64,000 bases of DNA from Bernardetia sp. MNP-M8 (lineage in GTDB: Bacteria; Bacteroidota; Bacteroidia; Cytophagales; Bernardetiaceae). Both the position numbers and the translations under genes were made by a program. Of this stretch, positions 43,319 to 53,600 are shown in pieces. How positions within the stretch are numbered: position 1 is the first letter of the stretch; every line of letters starts with the position of its first letter. The stretch spans positions 3,432,676 through 3,496,675 of the forward strand of contig NZ_CP147012.1 of assembly GCF_037126285.1 (NCBI RefSeq). Direction: 5' to 3'. Below the pieces are notes generated by a model. The model had not been told where the DNA came from, did no database searches, and saw only the letters and a program-made list of their open reading frames with translations.

Positions 43319-43792
43319 TCACTCTCTATCCTTCAAATATTTAAGCAAATCCACCAAATGCTGTTCAGCATGACTACGCATAAATAATTCAAAATACCAT
43401 AAAGCTTCCTCTACATTTGTATTTTCAAAATACCATTTTACTTTCAACATATCTATAATTATATCTGTCAAATCATCAATGGCATCTCCTATTGCTAGAT
43501 TACTTTCTTTCCATGTTTCATTTATTTCTATCGTAGTGCTATACCAACCCAAATTTGGAAAGTTACTCTCTACAATTTTTCTTGTTTCTTTGTAATCAAA
43601 ATTAGGTGGTTCAATTTCATTATCATCTTTATCATCTTCTTCCAGTTGAGAAGAATTACTATTTAGATAATGAGCATAAATTTCTACCAATAATTTTTTG
43701 AGTTCAAGAATTTTATCTTCACATTCTACTTTTGGATTTGTTCCAAATTCTGTAAGTCTATTGATTAAATTTGTAAGGTTATTTAGATTCAT
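43319..43792 (-). CDS. DUF5063-family protein
   Basis: A 157-residue soluble, mostly helical protein. It shows LRD-like LKKLLVEIYAHYLN, an acidic EEDDKDDNEIEPPN linker, DAIDDLTDIIIDMLKVKWYF and HAEQHLVDLLKYLKD, which fit the DUF5063 family plan. No function is known. Its stop overlaps the edge of the IS fragment's flanking sequence, 11 bases from its inverted repeat. A fragment matching its last 12 codons lies at 59265-59300 near the other IS copy. Confidence 0.75.
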   Translation of the reverse strand: MNLNNLTNLINRLTEFGTNPKVECEDKILELKKLLVEIYAHYLNSNSSQLEEDDKDDNEIEPPNFDYKETRKIVESNFPNLGWYSTTIEINETWKESNLAIGDAIDDLTDIIIDMLKVKWYFENTNVEEALWYFELFMRSHAEQHLVDLLKYLKDRE

Positions 43793-43807
43793 TTTTGTAA
43801 AAACTAA

Positions 43808-43915
43808 ATTGGTAGAAAAAAAATAAATAAAGGAAAATGGAAAGGCTTCAAATCACAATACGAACAAGCGCATTATTTGTATTTGGCTGACTACCTTTCA
43901 GGAATAAAGGGATAA
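43808..43915 (+). pseudogene. Possible remnant: short protein-like frame without a start
   Basis: A 35-codon frame without ATG/GTG/TTG reads WKGFKSQYEQAHYLYLADYL near its end and has a natural amino-acid mix. It may be the last part of a lost gene. It is too short for homology by eye, and chance is possible. Confidence 0.2.
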
Positions 43916-43985
43916 CTAAATATACCTATTTTCGTATCTAATAATTTTACAGTTGTGCCAAAATTCAATAAAACAAGTCAAGAAA

Positions 43986-44282
43986 ATGAAAGAGTTATTT
44001 AGATATATATACAAGAATAAAGTTGTTTCTGTACTCTTTAAGTTATTTGTTGTAGTTTTTTTATTGTATGCAATTTGTGTAATCTTATTATATACGATAG
44101 GAAATCAAATTCCAGATATATTATGTGTAGGATTACTGTATATTGGATTTTACTCTTCTTTCGCAGTTGCAGGTTTTCTACTATTACTAATTATAGCTGT
44201 AATTTTCAGAATAGTTCGATATAAAATAGTTAAAAAACCGTGTGGTGGATTGCCTGAACATAGAATGTTAGATATTGAATAA
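43986..44282 (+). CDS. Small two-helix membrane protein
   Basis: About 98 residues with two transmembrane segments (about 12-36 and 45-75) flanked by basic residues (KELFRYIYKNK; RIVRYKIVKKP). The tail contains PCGGLPEHRMLDIE. I do not recognise it. The ATG at 43986 is preferred over a TTG 33 bases upstream. It sits next to the DUF5063 gene, in a stretch that looks rearranged. Confidence 0.55.
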   Translation: MKELFRYIYKNKVVSVLFKLFVVVFLLYAICVILLYTIGNQIPDILCVGLLYIGFYSSFAVAGFLLLLIIAVIFRIVRYKIVKKPCGGLPEHRMLDIE

Positions 44283-44349
44283 TTTTCATAAAAACTTTGT
44301 CAGTAGTTTTTCGGTAATCCGAAATAACTCTGACAATAGTTTAAAAACA

Positions 44350-44805
44350 CTACAATTCATACGAAAAATGAATTACATCAGCAGCTTTTCCACCTGTCTT
44401 TTTATAAAAATCAATGGCATGTTCATCTTCCAAATCTGCTTGTACAAAAAGTTCTTTATAGCCTAAATTTTTAGAATATTCTTTCAGGTTTTCCATTAAC
44501 TTCGTTCCAATTCCTTTTCGTTGAAAATTTGGATGCACGCCCAAATCGTATAGATACATTTCAGAACTAGCATAATAAACGGAAGGCAAAATATATGCTT
44601 TCAATCCTCCAATTACTTTAGTTTTTTCTTTTTCTACCAAAATAGCGACAAAGAAAACCATACTTTCATTGTCTAAAAGGCTTTGTAAATGTGTATCATT
44701 TGGCAAAGCAAAATTTTTCATTTCAAATACGACTTCAAAAATTTGGATGAGTTCTTTCAGTAAAGGTAAATCTTGATTTGTGAGTTTTTGATAATTGATG
44801 CTCAT
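44350..44805 (-). CDS. AAC(3)-I-like GNAT acetyltransferase
   Basis: A 151-residue GNAT protein. Its LKAYILPSVYYASSEMYLYDLGVHPNFQRKGIG run (here split) closely follows the aminoglycoside 3-N-acetyltransferase type I pattern: AxYVLP near the middle, S-E-hY-hYDLaV, the acetyl-CoA loop QRKGIGTKLM, and YxELFVQADLED with DFYKKTG. Known AAC(3)-I enzymes acetylate gentamicin-type drugs at position 3. The length is like AAC(3)-Ia. Whether this chromosomal homologue confers resistance is not shown. Context is unremarkable: a membrane protein and a protease. It could equally acetylate a natural amine. Confidence 0.8.
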   Translation of the reverse strand: MSINYQKLTNQDLPLLKELIQIFEVVFEMKNFALPNDTHLQSLLDNESMVFFVAILVEKEKTKVIGGLKAYILPSVYYASSEMYLYDLGVHPNFQRKGIGTKLMENLKEYSKNLGYKELFVQADLEDEHAIDFYKKTGGKAADVIHFSYEL

Positions 44806-44826
44806 AGAATTTGTATTTTTTTAGAA

Positions 44827-44857
44827 TTGTAAACTGATTTTCAAAACGGTATCTTTG
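44827..44857 (+). promoter_or_regulatory. Promoter of the M61 protease gene
   Basis: TTG (44827-44829), 20 bases, then TATCTTTG (44850-44857), a full TAnnTTTG match. Start codon 63 bases downstream. Confidence 0.6.
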
Positions 44858-44919
44858 TAATTTAATTCTTAGTTCAAACGTCGACGCTTGAACCAGACAT
44901 ATAATACAAACCCAAAAAC

Positions 44920-46875
44920 ATGTCTTTACATTCCCTCAAAAAAAACAAAAAACAGTTTTTCTTAGCTGTTTTTTTACTTTTTAGTTTGAATATCTCGTGC
45001 ATTCAAGCGCAAGATAAAATTAATAACACTACAAAAGTAGCTTATCATTTTGATTTTTCTAATCGTGTGCATCACGAAGCAAAAGTTACTTTGTCTATTC
45101 CTAAAGTTCCAAAAGAAGAGTTTTTAAAATTGCGTATGAGTAGAAGTTCGGCAGGACGTTATGCGCTTCATGAGTTTGCTAAAAATGTCTATTCTGTAAA
45201 CGCTTTTGATGCAAAAGGAAATAAATTAGAGGTAACTCGTGTTTCGCCTTATCAATGGAATGTAATGAAACCGACTGATAATATGAAAGTTGAATATACA
45301 CTTTTTGCAGATTATGCAGATGGTACTTATTCAGGAATTAATACCATTCAAGCACATTTAAATGCTCCTGCTACATATTTATTGGTTGATAATTTTTATA
45401 ATGAAAACTTTGATAAAGATGCTTCTATCAGAAGAGCTAAGGAAAATAGATCAGCTAAGACAATACAAGTTACTTTCTCATTGCCTCAAAACAACAATTT
45501 TCAAGATAAAAATACTGATAAATGGACAGTTGCAACACAGTTACCACAAATCAATGATTCTACTTTTTCTGCACCCAATTATTATTATTTGTTAGATTCT
45601 CCTGTTTTGATAGGAAATTTATTTTGGAGTGAATGGAAAGAAGACAATCAAAACTTTAGAGTTGCCTTAAATAAAACAGGCACAGAAACAACAGACCAAG
45701 AAGCAAATGAATTTGTAGAAAATATCAAGAAAATTGTAAGAGAAGAAATTGCTCTTTTTGACGAAGCTCCTACTTTTGATTATGGAACGTATACTTTCTT
45801 GTTGAATTACCAGCCAACAGCGCATGGCGATGGAATGGAACACCGAAATTCTACCATCATTACTGAATCTGAAAAATTAGATTTTCAACATTTGTTTACA
45901 GTTGCTCACGAGTTTATTCATGCTTGGAACATCGAACGTTTAAGACCACAATCATTAGAACCTTTTGATTTTTCTAGTACAAATATGTCTTCTGAACTTT
46001 GGTTTGGAGAAGGTTTTACGACTTATTACACCTATGTAGTTATGCGTCGTGCTGGTCTTGTCGATGATGCTCTGTTTGCAGATTTAATGAACGGACAATT
46101 AAATTATGTTTTGAATTCACCAGGTCATAATTTTCATTCTCCTGCACAGATGAGCCAACAAGCAGCTTTTGCTGATGCAGCAACGGCAAATGATCCACTT
46201 TCTCATCATAATACATTTATTTCTTATTATCCGTATGGCGCAGTCATTGGTTTGGCTTTAGATATGGAAATGAGAAAACGTTTTGATAAAGGACTTGATG
46301 AGTATATGCAGGCAATGTGGAAACAGTTTGGAAAACCTGAAAAGCCTTATACTATGGCAGACCTTCAAAATATGCTCTATGAAGTAACAAAAGACAAAGA
46401 ATTCTCAGAGCAGTTTTTCAAAAAACATATTTTGGGACACGAATTACCAAATTATAATGAGCTTTTAGCTACTGTTGCTATAGACAATCAACTCAATCAA
46501 AAAGGTAAAATGTGGTTTGGAAAATTAGGACTTGACATCATTGATGAAGATAAAAAAGACTCAAAAAAAGCAGTCATTTCAAATTATATGCTTTTTGATT
46601 CTCCGTTTTATAATGCAGGATTAGAAAAAGGCGATATTTTGATAAGTATCAATGACAAAATGATTACTTCAATAAATGATTATAGAGAAGTTATTCCTAC
46701 TTTAGAAGAAGGAAAAAAGGCGACTGTTACCTTTGAAAGATTTGGTAAAAAACATGTGGTAGAAGTTTTGCCTACTCAAATTCCTTATCGTTCACTTGTA
46801 TATTTGAATGCAGATAATACCAACTCCAAACAAATAGAAGAACGTACAAAATGGCTTTCTACCAAGCAGAAGTAA
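44920..46875 (+). CDS. M61 glycyl-aminopeptidase-like protease with PDZ domain
   Basis: A 651-residue exported protein with a signal peptide (hydrophobic to about residue 28, IQAQD). The zinc motif HEFIH is near 331-335, followed by WNIERLRP and then SELWFGEGFTTYY with the third ligand. The C-terminal ~100 residues are a PDZ domain: YNAGLEKGDILISINDKMI. This is the usual M61 layout (N-terminal beta domain, catalytic domain, PDZ). It should cleave peptides in the periplasm, favouring Gly or Ala ends by family. Single gene. Ends 82 bases before a terminator-like hairpin. Confidence 0.92.
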   Translation: MSLHSLKKNKKQFFLAVFLLFSLNISCIQAQDKINNTTKVAYHFDFSNRVHHEAKVTLSIPKVPKEEFLKLRMSRSSAGRYALHEFAKNVYSVNAFDAKGNKLEVTRVSPYQWNVMKPTDNMKVEYTLFADYADGTYSGINTIQAHLNAPATYLLVDNFYNENFDKDASIRRAKENRSAKTIQVTFSLPQNNNFQDKNTDKWTVATQLPQINDSTFSAPNYYYLLDSPVLIGNLFWSEWKEDNQNFRVALNKTGTETTDQEANEFVENIKKIVREEIALFDEAPTFDYGTYTFLLNYQPTAHGDGMEHRNSTIITESEKLDFQHLFTVAHEFIHAWNIERLRPQSLEPFDFSSTNMSSELWFGEGFTTYYTYVVMRRAGLVDDALFADLMNGQLNYVLNSPGHNFHSPAQMSQQAAFADAATANDPLSHHNTFISYYPYGAVIGLALDMEMRKRFDKGLDEYMQAMWKQFGKPEKPYTMADLQNMLYEVTKDKEFSEQFFKKHILGHELPNYNELLATVAIDNQLNQKGKMWFGKLGLDIIDEDKKDSKKAVISNYMLFDSPFYNAGLEKGDILISINDKMITSINDYREVIPTLEEGKKATVTFERFGKKHVVEVLPTQIPYRSLVYLNADNTNSKQIEERTKWLSTKQK

Positions 46876-46956
46876 AAATGATAATTTGCCATAAATTAGG
46901 ATTTTCAAATCTTACTTTATACTAAAATAGCACTTCTAAACAAACATTATTGGTAC

Positions 46957-47020
46957 AAAAAAAGTTAGAGATTTAGATGGTACAATTGTACTATCTTATT
47001 TTTCTAACTTTTATTTTTTA
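46957..47020 (+). terminator. Terminator-like hairpin upstream of the PNPOx-like gene
   Basis: AAAAGTTAGA (46960-46969) pairs with TCTAACTTTT (47003-47012), followed by ATTTTTT. It ends the M61 transcript and overlaps the upstream ATG at 46977, which argues for the internal start at 47037 of the next gene. Confidence 0.65.
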
Positions 47021-47036
47021 CCTCAATTTTAAGATT

Positions 47037-47537
47037 ATGAGTGTCAATAATTTGTATAACAACGAAGCAAAAGCAAAAATTAAAGAACTCGCAAAGTCAA
47101 TTGATTTTGCCATGTTAGCAACAGATTTGAAATCTGAACCTTTTCATACTATTCCTATGAGTACAAAAAAAGTAGATGACAATGGTTCTATTTGGTTTTT
47201 GAGTGGACAAGATAGCGACCACAATGCAGACATCAGAAAGGAAGGACGAGCGCAACTTATTTATTCACAACCAAAAAATATGGAATTTATGACCGTTTAT
47301 GGTCAGGCTGTCATTACAAAAGATAAAGCAATTTTGAAAGAATTGTATCAATCTACTGACGATAATTGGTTTGATGGAGTAGATGACCCAAATTTGACAG
47401 CTATCGAAATCAGACCTCAAGAAGCACATTATTGGGATACCAAACACGGAAAACTTGTTTCGATTTTAAAAATGGGTGTGGGTGCAGTTACTGGAAATGA
47501 ACCTGATTTGAGTGAAGAAGGAGATTTGAAAGTATAA
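47037..47537 (+). CDS. Pyridoxamine 5'-phosphate oxidase-family protein
   Basis: About 166 residues with the general-stress-type flavin-binding split-barrel: DFAMLATDLKSEPFHTIPMS, GSIWFLSGQDSDHNADIRK and PQEAHYWDTKHGKLV. The family binds FMN or a related cofactor and may reduce small oxidants. An ATG at 46977 would add 20 hydrophobic residues inside a hairpin, so the ATG at 47037 is chosen. No partner genes. A single hairpin-rich spacer follows. Confidence 0.85.
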   Translation: MSVNNLYNNEAKAKIKELAKSIDFAMLATDLKSEPFHTIPMSTKKVDDNGSIWFLSGQDSDHNADIRKEGRAQLIYSQPKNMEFMTVYGQAVITKDKAILKELYQSTDDNWFDGVDDPNLTAIEIRPQEAHYWDTKHGKLVSILKMGVGAVTGNEPDLSEEGDLKV

Positions 47538-47650
47538 TTTTGAAAATAAACTTTTGAGATTTTGATGGTAAAAAATGACTATTTTATTTTTTTACTACCA
47601 TATTGTGTAACAAAAGTTTATTTGTGTTTTGAGATTATTTTATTCCTAGC

Positions 47651-47748
47651 AGACACTTTAACTTCCCTGAGGGCTAAAACCGTTCAAAAGTGTCAGATAG
47701 TTTAGCTCTTTTAACTGTCAGACACTTCTAAAAGTGTTTGACAGTTAG
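47651..47748. repeat. Two palindromes with CAGACACTT/AAGTGT words
   Basis: TAACTGTCAGACACTT (47712-47727) pairs with AAGTGTTTGACAGTTA (47732-47747) with one wobble. GACACTTT (47652-47659) and AAAGTGTC (47687-47694) form a looser second hairpin sharing the same words. Both lie in the convergent spacer of the PNPOx-like and kinase genes. Confidence 0.7.
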
Positions 47749-47814
47749 TTTTCATTGATAAAACTTGTCATCAAAAATATTTTTTAAATATTGCAAAACT
47801 TATGTTACACTGTA

Positions 47815-49989
47815 TTAAGCAAAAACAAAAATCTCGTTTAAATCATTTCCTTTTTTAGAATTTACACTCACCTTATTTTGATTTGGAATATAAACCGAAA
47901 AAGTAGTTTGTACAAAAGGAGTAGAGTTACAAAAAACACTTCCTTCTAATTTATTAACAGCTTTTTTGACAAGATAAAGTCCTAAACCACTTCCTATTGA
48001 ACGTTCCGAAGAGCGAACAAACATATTAAAAATAGAACTCAATAAATCAGCAGATATTCCTTCTCCATTATCACTTACTTCTATCAAAACTTGTTCTTTT
48101 TCTACTTTAATAAATAATTCTACAATAGGTTTAGTATTCATATTATAATAAATAAGAGAATTTCGAAGTAGATTAATTATAATCAAACGCAGCCATTTTT
48201 TATCTGTAATAAATGGCGCATGGGTTTCAATTGTTGCTTTTATAGATATTCCATTAGGTGCATAATCATAAGCAGCTGTTTTTGCTTCCTCTACAAATAA
48301 GTACAAATCATCTATCTCTGTAAAATAAGATTCTTCTTCTATAAGGTCATGAAGTTGCATCAACCTTCGAAGCATAGTATCCATTTGCTTTAAGGTTGCA
48401 TCAAATAATTCTATGTAGGTATGAACTTCGTAAATAGATTGCATATTCTCATCATTTTCTAACCCTTTTGTAGACATCTTTAAAAGATTATTTAATCCTT
48501 CCAAACGCACTAAAGGCGCACGTAAATCATGTGAAGCTCTATACATAAAACTATCTAATTCGTGTCTTACATCAGCTAAGTTTTCTATACTTCTTTCTAA
48601 TTCTTGTGTCCTTTTTTCTACTTTATCATTAAGTTTTAAATTAAGAGCAGCAATTTTTTCTTTTTGGGTAATAAGTTGAGTGTTTTGGTCTGCTGTTTCT
48701 TTATTTTTTTCAAGTAATTTTTTATTGAGTTGCTTTTTTTGTTGATTTTGATATAATAAGAGTGTGAGGAAAAATATGGCTGCAAAAAGCCCTATTGTAG
48801 TTGTCCAAATTGTTATTTGTTTGTTTTTATTCTCTTGTTCCAATATTTTTACTTGTGTTAGTGCTTGTCCATTCTCAAAAGCTGATTGTACGGCTGCTAA
48901 ATTAATAGCTATTTCACGGTGTGTAATAGAATCAAGAATTGACTTTGCTTGTCGTTCTAAATAAAGAGCTGTTTGAAAACTATCTTTTTTTACAAATAAT
49001 TTAGCTTGTTCCTCATAAATAGAAGCAATTGTTTTATGTAAGTTATTTTTTGAAGCAATCTTATAAGCATTATCTAAGTACACACTAGATTGAGAAATAT
49101 TTTCTTTCTCTCTATATATTCTTCCTAACAAAACCAAAGCATTAGCTGCACTCCCCCAGTTTTTATATTGGCTACTCAAACGAACATCTTCTTCTAATAA
49201 AAGAATAGCCTGCTCATAATTTTTCTTTTTATAAAAAATTTCGCCAATATTTCCAGAAGCCAAAGCCAAGGCAATTGTATCTTGTGTCTGTTTAGCGACT
49301 TGTTTGGCAATATTATAATAATAAAGTGAAGAGTCTAATTTTTGGATTTCTCTATACGCCACCCCCAAATTATTAGCTATATAGCGTTGTTCCCACACAA
49401 AATTATTTTTGATAGCATAATTATATCCGTAGTTATAATTTTTTATAGCTTCCTGATAATTTTCCACCTGAAAATAAATATCTCCAATTGTATAGAGCAA
49501 AACTACTTTATTTACTTTATCATCTATCTTTGTAAAAATCTGTGAAGCATCTAAGGCATAAATAATAGCTTGTTCTTCCAAACCAAGTCGAATATAATTA
49601 CTAGCCAAAAACTTGGCTGAAAAAGCTCTTTCTTTGAGTAAATTATTATCTTTGGCTAGTTTATATGCTCTCAGATTTCGCTCTAATGAAAGTCCTCGCT
49701 TTCCAATGTTTTCATAAAAATCTCCTTCTAGCCAATGACTATAGATTTTTATAGCCATTGGGGTTGTTTCCTTTATTTTTTCTTGTAAGGAATTGATTCT
49801 TTTTTGATTTAACTTTTCATTTCCTTCACTGATTAAATCAGAGAGCTTTTCGTATGGTGTTATATCTTTTGGCGAAGAAAGAAAAATCAACTGTGTTTTG
49901 TTCCACTCTTCATCTGCTGTCTCTGATTGAGCAAATAAAAAGGGGAATATAATAAACCAAAAAAATAGCAATAGAAGCCATTTTTTCAT
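47815..49989 (-). CDS. TPR-sensor hybrid-free histidine kinase
   Basis: A 724-residue two-component sensor. A signal peptide leads into about seven tetratricopeptide repeats (residues about 100-370, e.g. YQEAIKNYNYGYNYA and YEQAILLLEEDVRL). One transmembrane helix (about 396-415) is followed by a coiled coil (KKQLNKKLLEKNKETADQNT) and a kinase core: H-box RASHDLRAPLVRLEG near 480, N-box IIINLLRNSLIYYN, and SDNGEGI plus GSGLGLYLVKK. It phosphorylates a response regulator that is not encoded nearby. The N-terminal TPRs are in the periplasm. It is divergent from sprA, 652 bases apart. Confidence 0.9.
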   Translation of the reverse strand: MKKWLLLLFFWFIIFPFLFAQSETADEEWNKTQLIFLSSPKDITPYEKLSDLISEGNEKLNQKRINSLQEKIKETTPMAIKIYSHWLEGDFYENIGKRGLSLERNLRAYKLAKDNNLLKERAFSAKFLASNYIRLGLEEQAIIYALDASQIFTKIDDKVNKVVLLYTIGDIYFQVENYQEAIKNYNYGYNYAIKNNFVWEQRYIANNLGVAYREIQKLDSSLYYYNIAKQVAKQTQDTIALALASGNIGEIFYKKKNYEQAILLLEEDVRLSSQYKNWGSAANALVLLGRIYREKENISQSSVYLDNAYKIASKNNLHKTIASIYEEQAKLFVKKDSFQTALYLERQAKSILDSITHREIAINLAAVQSAFENGQALTQVKILEQENKNKQITIWTTTIGLFAAIFFLTLLLYQNQQKKQLNKKLLEKNKETADQNTQLITQKEKIAALNLKLNDKVEKRTQELERSIENLADVRHELDSFMYRASHDLRAPLVRLEGLNNLLKMSTKGLENDENMQSIYEVHTYIELFDATLKQMDTMLRRLMQLHDLIEEESYFTEIDDLYLFVEEAKTAAYDYAPNGISIKATIETHAPFITDKKWLRLIIINLLRNSLIYYNMNTKPIVELFIKVEKEQVLIEVSDNGEGISADLLSSIFNMFVRSSERSIGSGLGLYLVKKAVNKLEGSVFCNSTPFVQTTFSVYIPNQNKVSVNSKKGNDLNEIFVFA

Positions 49990-50641
49990 AGTAACCTCAA
50001 AAAAATTGGAATAAAAAAAATAAGTGGAATAATACGTTGTATTTTAAGCTCTACAAGTTACTAATTTAAGAAACAATTACTTATTTTCATAAGAATAATT
50101 ATTTATCTTTTTGAATATTACCTCTTATTACTTATTTCTGTATCTGGTCTAATTGGAATAAATAAAAATTACATTTAACTCTTCAAAATTAGAGAACAAT
50201 TTTGAAATCTCTATTTTTTTGAGAATATTTGTATTCTCTTTCCTTGATTTCTTTTGATAACATCTAAAAAAGATATGTATAAGTTCAGAATAACTACCCC
50301 ATAAATACAAAAATTATCCCTTCAAGAAGTATATCAAAGCCTGTTAATTCCTCTATGAAAAAAATCTACTTTTCTATTTAATTATTTTAGTTGCTCTTCA
50401 TAAATACATTGGTCTAATATTATCTAGCTACCAAAATTTGAATTTAGTTTGTTTTAAATTCTAAAATGCTAATTTTGTAATTGGCTTATTATTTATCAAT
50501 GCCTTTTATTCTGAAAGTTGTTGGTGTACTCACTGATGATGGATTTGAAAAATATGATTAAATAGAAATTCTATTTCAAACTATAAAATTGAATAGAATC
50601 AATACGATAAAATACGATAACTCTTTTAGATACAATTACTT
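49990..50641. other. 652-base spacer upstream of sprA
   Basis: No gene was seen. It contains the promoters of the histidine kinase and sprA and a copy of the GTTGGTGT-type palindrome near 50519-50545. The rest is AT-rich filler. Confidence 0.45.
50519..50545. repeat. GTTGGTGT-type intergenic palindrome, copy f
   Basis: TTGTTGGTGTACTCACTGATGA resembles the copy at 3259-3280 (same GTTGGTGTACTCAC core) with a degraded right arm. It lies 100 bases upstream of sprA. Confidence 0.55.
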
Positions 50642-53600
50642 ATGCAGCGAACCCATTTCGCCCAATCCGTTTATAGTTTGCGTTCTGCAAATTTTATATA
50701 TTTTCGTTTTCTTATTCATAGTATAACATTGCTATTTATTTTTGGTGGTATTTCTGTTTTTTACTCCTCTGTAAATAGTGTTTTTGCCCAAGATACGACG
50801 GTAGTAAATAATATAGATTCACTTCTATTTTATGACCAACAAATAAAATCAAGCACTACCGAAGGAGAAACTCAAAATCCGATGTTAGAGCCTGATTTGT
50901 CATCGCCACTTTTACAACTTCCAGACCCAAGAAGTCTTGATGCTGTCTACCGATTAGATGATACAGGAGAATTTTATGATGTTTTACGTCGTGATGGACC
51001 TAATTCTTACACACCTTTGGGTAGAATTTCAGTCGAAGATTACACAAAGCTCAAAACCTATTACGATGACGTAGCTTATTATAAAGAAAAAATACAAGAA
51101 GAAAGCAATGAACAAGCAGCCGAAACCAGTAAAGTTCCCAAAATTGAAGTGGCTTTACCTTCTGGTTTGGGAAGAGTTTTGGGAGGAGATAAAATTGAAA
51201 TCCAGCCAACAGGTTCAGTTCTTTTAGATTTTGGAGGAAAATGGCAAAGAATCGATAATCCACAAATTCCTGTTCGCCAGCAACGCAATGGAGGAATTAA
51301 TTTTGACCAACGTATTCAGTTTTCAATTTTAGGAAAGCTAGGCGAAAAAATGCAACTCAATGCAAACTTTGATACAAAAGCAGCTTTTCAATTCGAAAAT
51401 CGTTTTAATCAAGGATATACAGGTTATGAGGAAGATATTGTTCAGCAAGTTCAGTTTGGAAATGTGAGTTTGAATACTACCAATACACTTATTACAGGAA
51501 GTCAGAATCTAATGGGTGTAACTACTCGTCTTCGTTTTGGTAGATTATGGCTCAATACACTTATTGCAAATCAAAGAGGAGTTTCTGAAAGTATTACCAT
51601 TAGAAATGGGGCGCAGGGAAAAGAATTCGAAATTCGTGCAGACCAATATGAAGCTAATCAACACTTTTTCTTAGGACAATTTTTTAGAGATAACTATGAA
51701 GAGGCTTTGCGTGCTGTTCCAAGTGTTGTTTCAGGAGTCAATATTACTCGTGTTGAGGTATATGTAACCAATCGAAATAATGATACACAAACACTGCGAA
51801 ACATTATTGGTTTTATGGATTTGGGAGAAGGTGCGCCATACAGAGAACGATTTAATGGAATAGGAGGAGCAGCTAGAAATGGTGCAAATAATTTGTTTCA
51901 ACAAGTAAAAGACCTTACAAGAACACCAGACCAATTAACACAAATCTTAGAAAGTGGTGCTTTCAATCTTGAAAACGGAACAGATTATTCTTTCCTTCGC
52001 TCAGCAAGAAAATTAAGCAATAATGAGTTTACTTTCCACCCACAATTAGGTTATATTTCATTACAACAACCCCTTAGAAATGATGAAATTTTGGCTGTTG
52101 CATACGAATACACCTACAATGGACAAGTTTTCAAAGTGGGAGAAATGACAGAAGACTACCAAAATAGAGATGCAAATGCAGCTATTTTTATGAAATTATT
52201 AAGTCCTCCAACCATCAGAACTGATTTGCCTTTGTGGGATTTAATGATGAAAAATATTTATTCCTTACAAGCCACACAATTACGTCCAGAAAACTTTCAA
52301 CTTCAAGTTATCTATCGTGATGACATTACAGGAATTGATAATCCAAGTTTACATGAAGGTTTAAGAACTGAAGATGTTCCCTTAGTTCAATTGACCAATA
52401 TGGATAGATTGAATCCAAATCTTGACCCACAAGTAGATGGAAATTTTGATTTTTTAGAAAATATTACTGTTCAGTCTGACCAAGCAAGAATTATTTTTCC
52501 AGTTGTTGAGCCATTTGGAGATAAACTTCTTACTTATTTCGACCCTATTTCTGAAGTGCAATTCATTGATAAATATGTCTTTAATGAACTTTATGACGGT
52601 ACACAAGCTGATGCCGTTTTGTATGCCAATAAGAGTAAATATTTCTTGAAAGGTTCGTACCAAAGTGCAGGAGGAAATGAAGTTGTTTTACCAGGAATTA
52701 ATATTTCGGAAGGCTCTGTTATGGTTCGGGCAGGTTCGGTTATGCTTTCAGAAGGCGCAGACTATACTGTTGATTATCAGTTTGGTAGAGTTCGTATTTT
52801 GAATGAAGGAGTGTTGGCTTCTGGAAAAGATATTACCATTCAGTATGAAAGAGCCGATTTATTTAGTGTTCAGCAGCGAAATATTATGGGGCTTGATGCC
52901 GAATATATTTTGAATAAAGATGTTAAATTTTCAGCTACACTTCTTCATTTGAATGAAAGACCAATTATCACTCGTGTTACAACAGGTTTAGAACCTGTCA
53001 GAAATACAATGATAGGTGCAACAGCAAGTATTCAGAAAGAATCTGGGTTTTTGACAAGAATGATAGATGCAATTCCAGGGCTTGATACAAAAGAAAAATC
53101 GACGATTACTTTTAGAGGAGAATATGCACAACTTATCCCAGGAGAAAATAATGTTATTAAGCGAAATGGAGGAGAAGCAGCTTCCTATGTAGATGATTTT
53201 GAAAGTAGTGAAATTCCGTATGACCTTACTCGTCAGCCTGTTACGTGGAAGTTGGGAAGTACACCAAGACTTTTCCGTCCAGAAACAGGTTTTGATGGTC
53301 TCAATTATTCTTATAAAAGAGCTAAGCTCTCATGGCATACAGTAGATGTAACAGCATTTTTTACAGGTGGTTTGGCAAGCCAAGTTCCTGATAATATTAC
53401 TGACCAAGACAAGGAAAACCATTATGTTCGTCAAGTTGAATTTAATGAAATTTTCCAGCAGCGTGATAATCAGCAAATCAATCCACCCGAAATTACTTTT
53501 GATTTGGCTTATTATCCTTCTTATCCAGGACAGTATAATTATAATCCAGAACTAAATGTAGATGGAACACTTCGCAATCCAAAAGAAAACTTTGCAGCCA

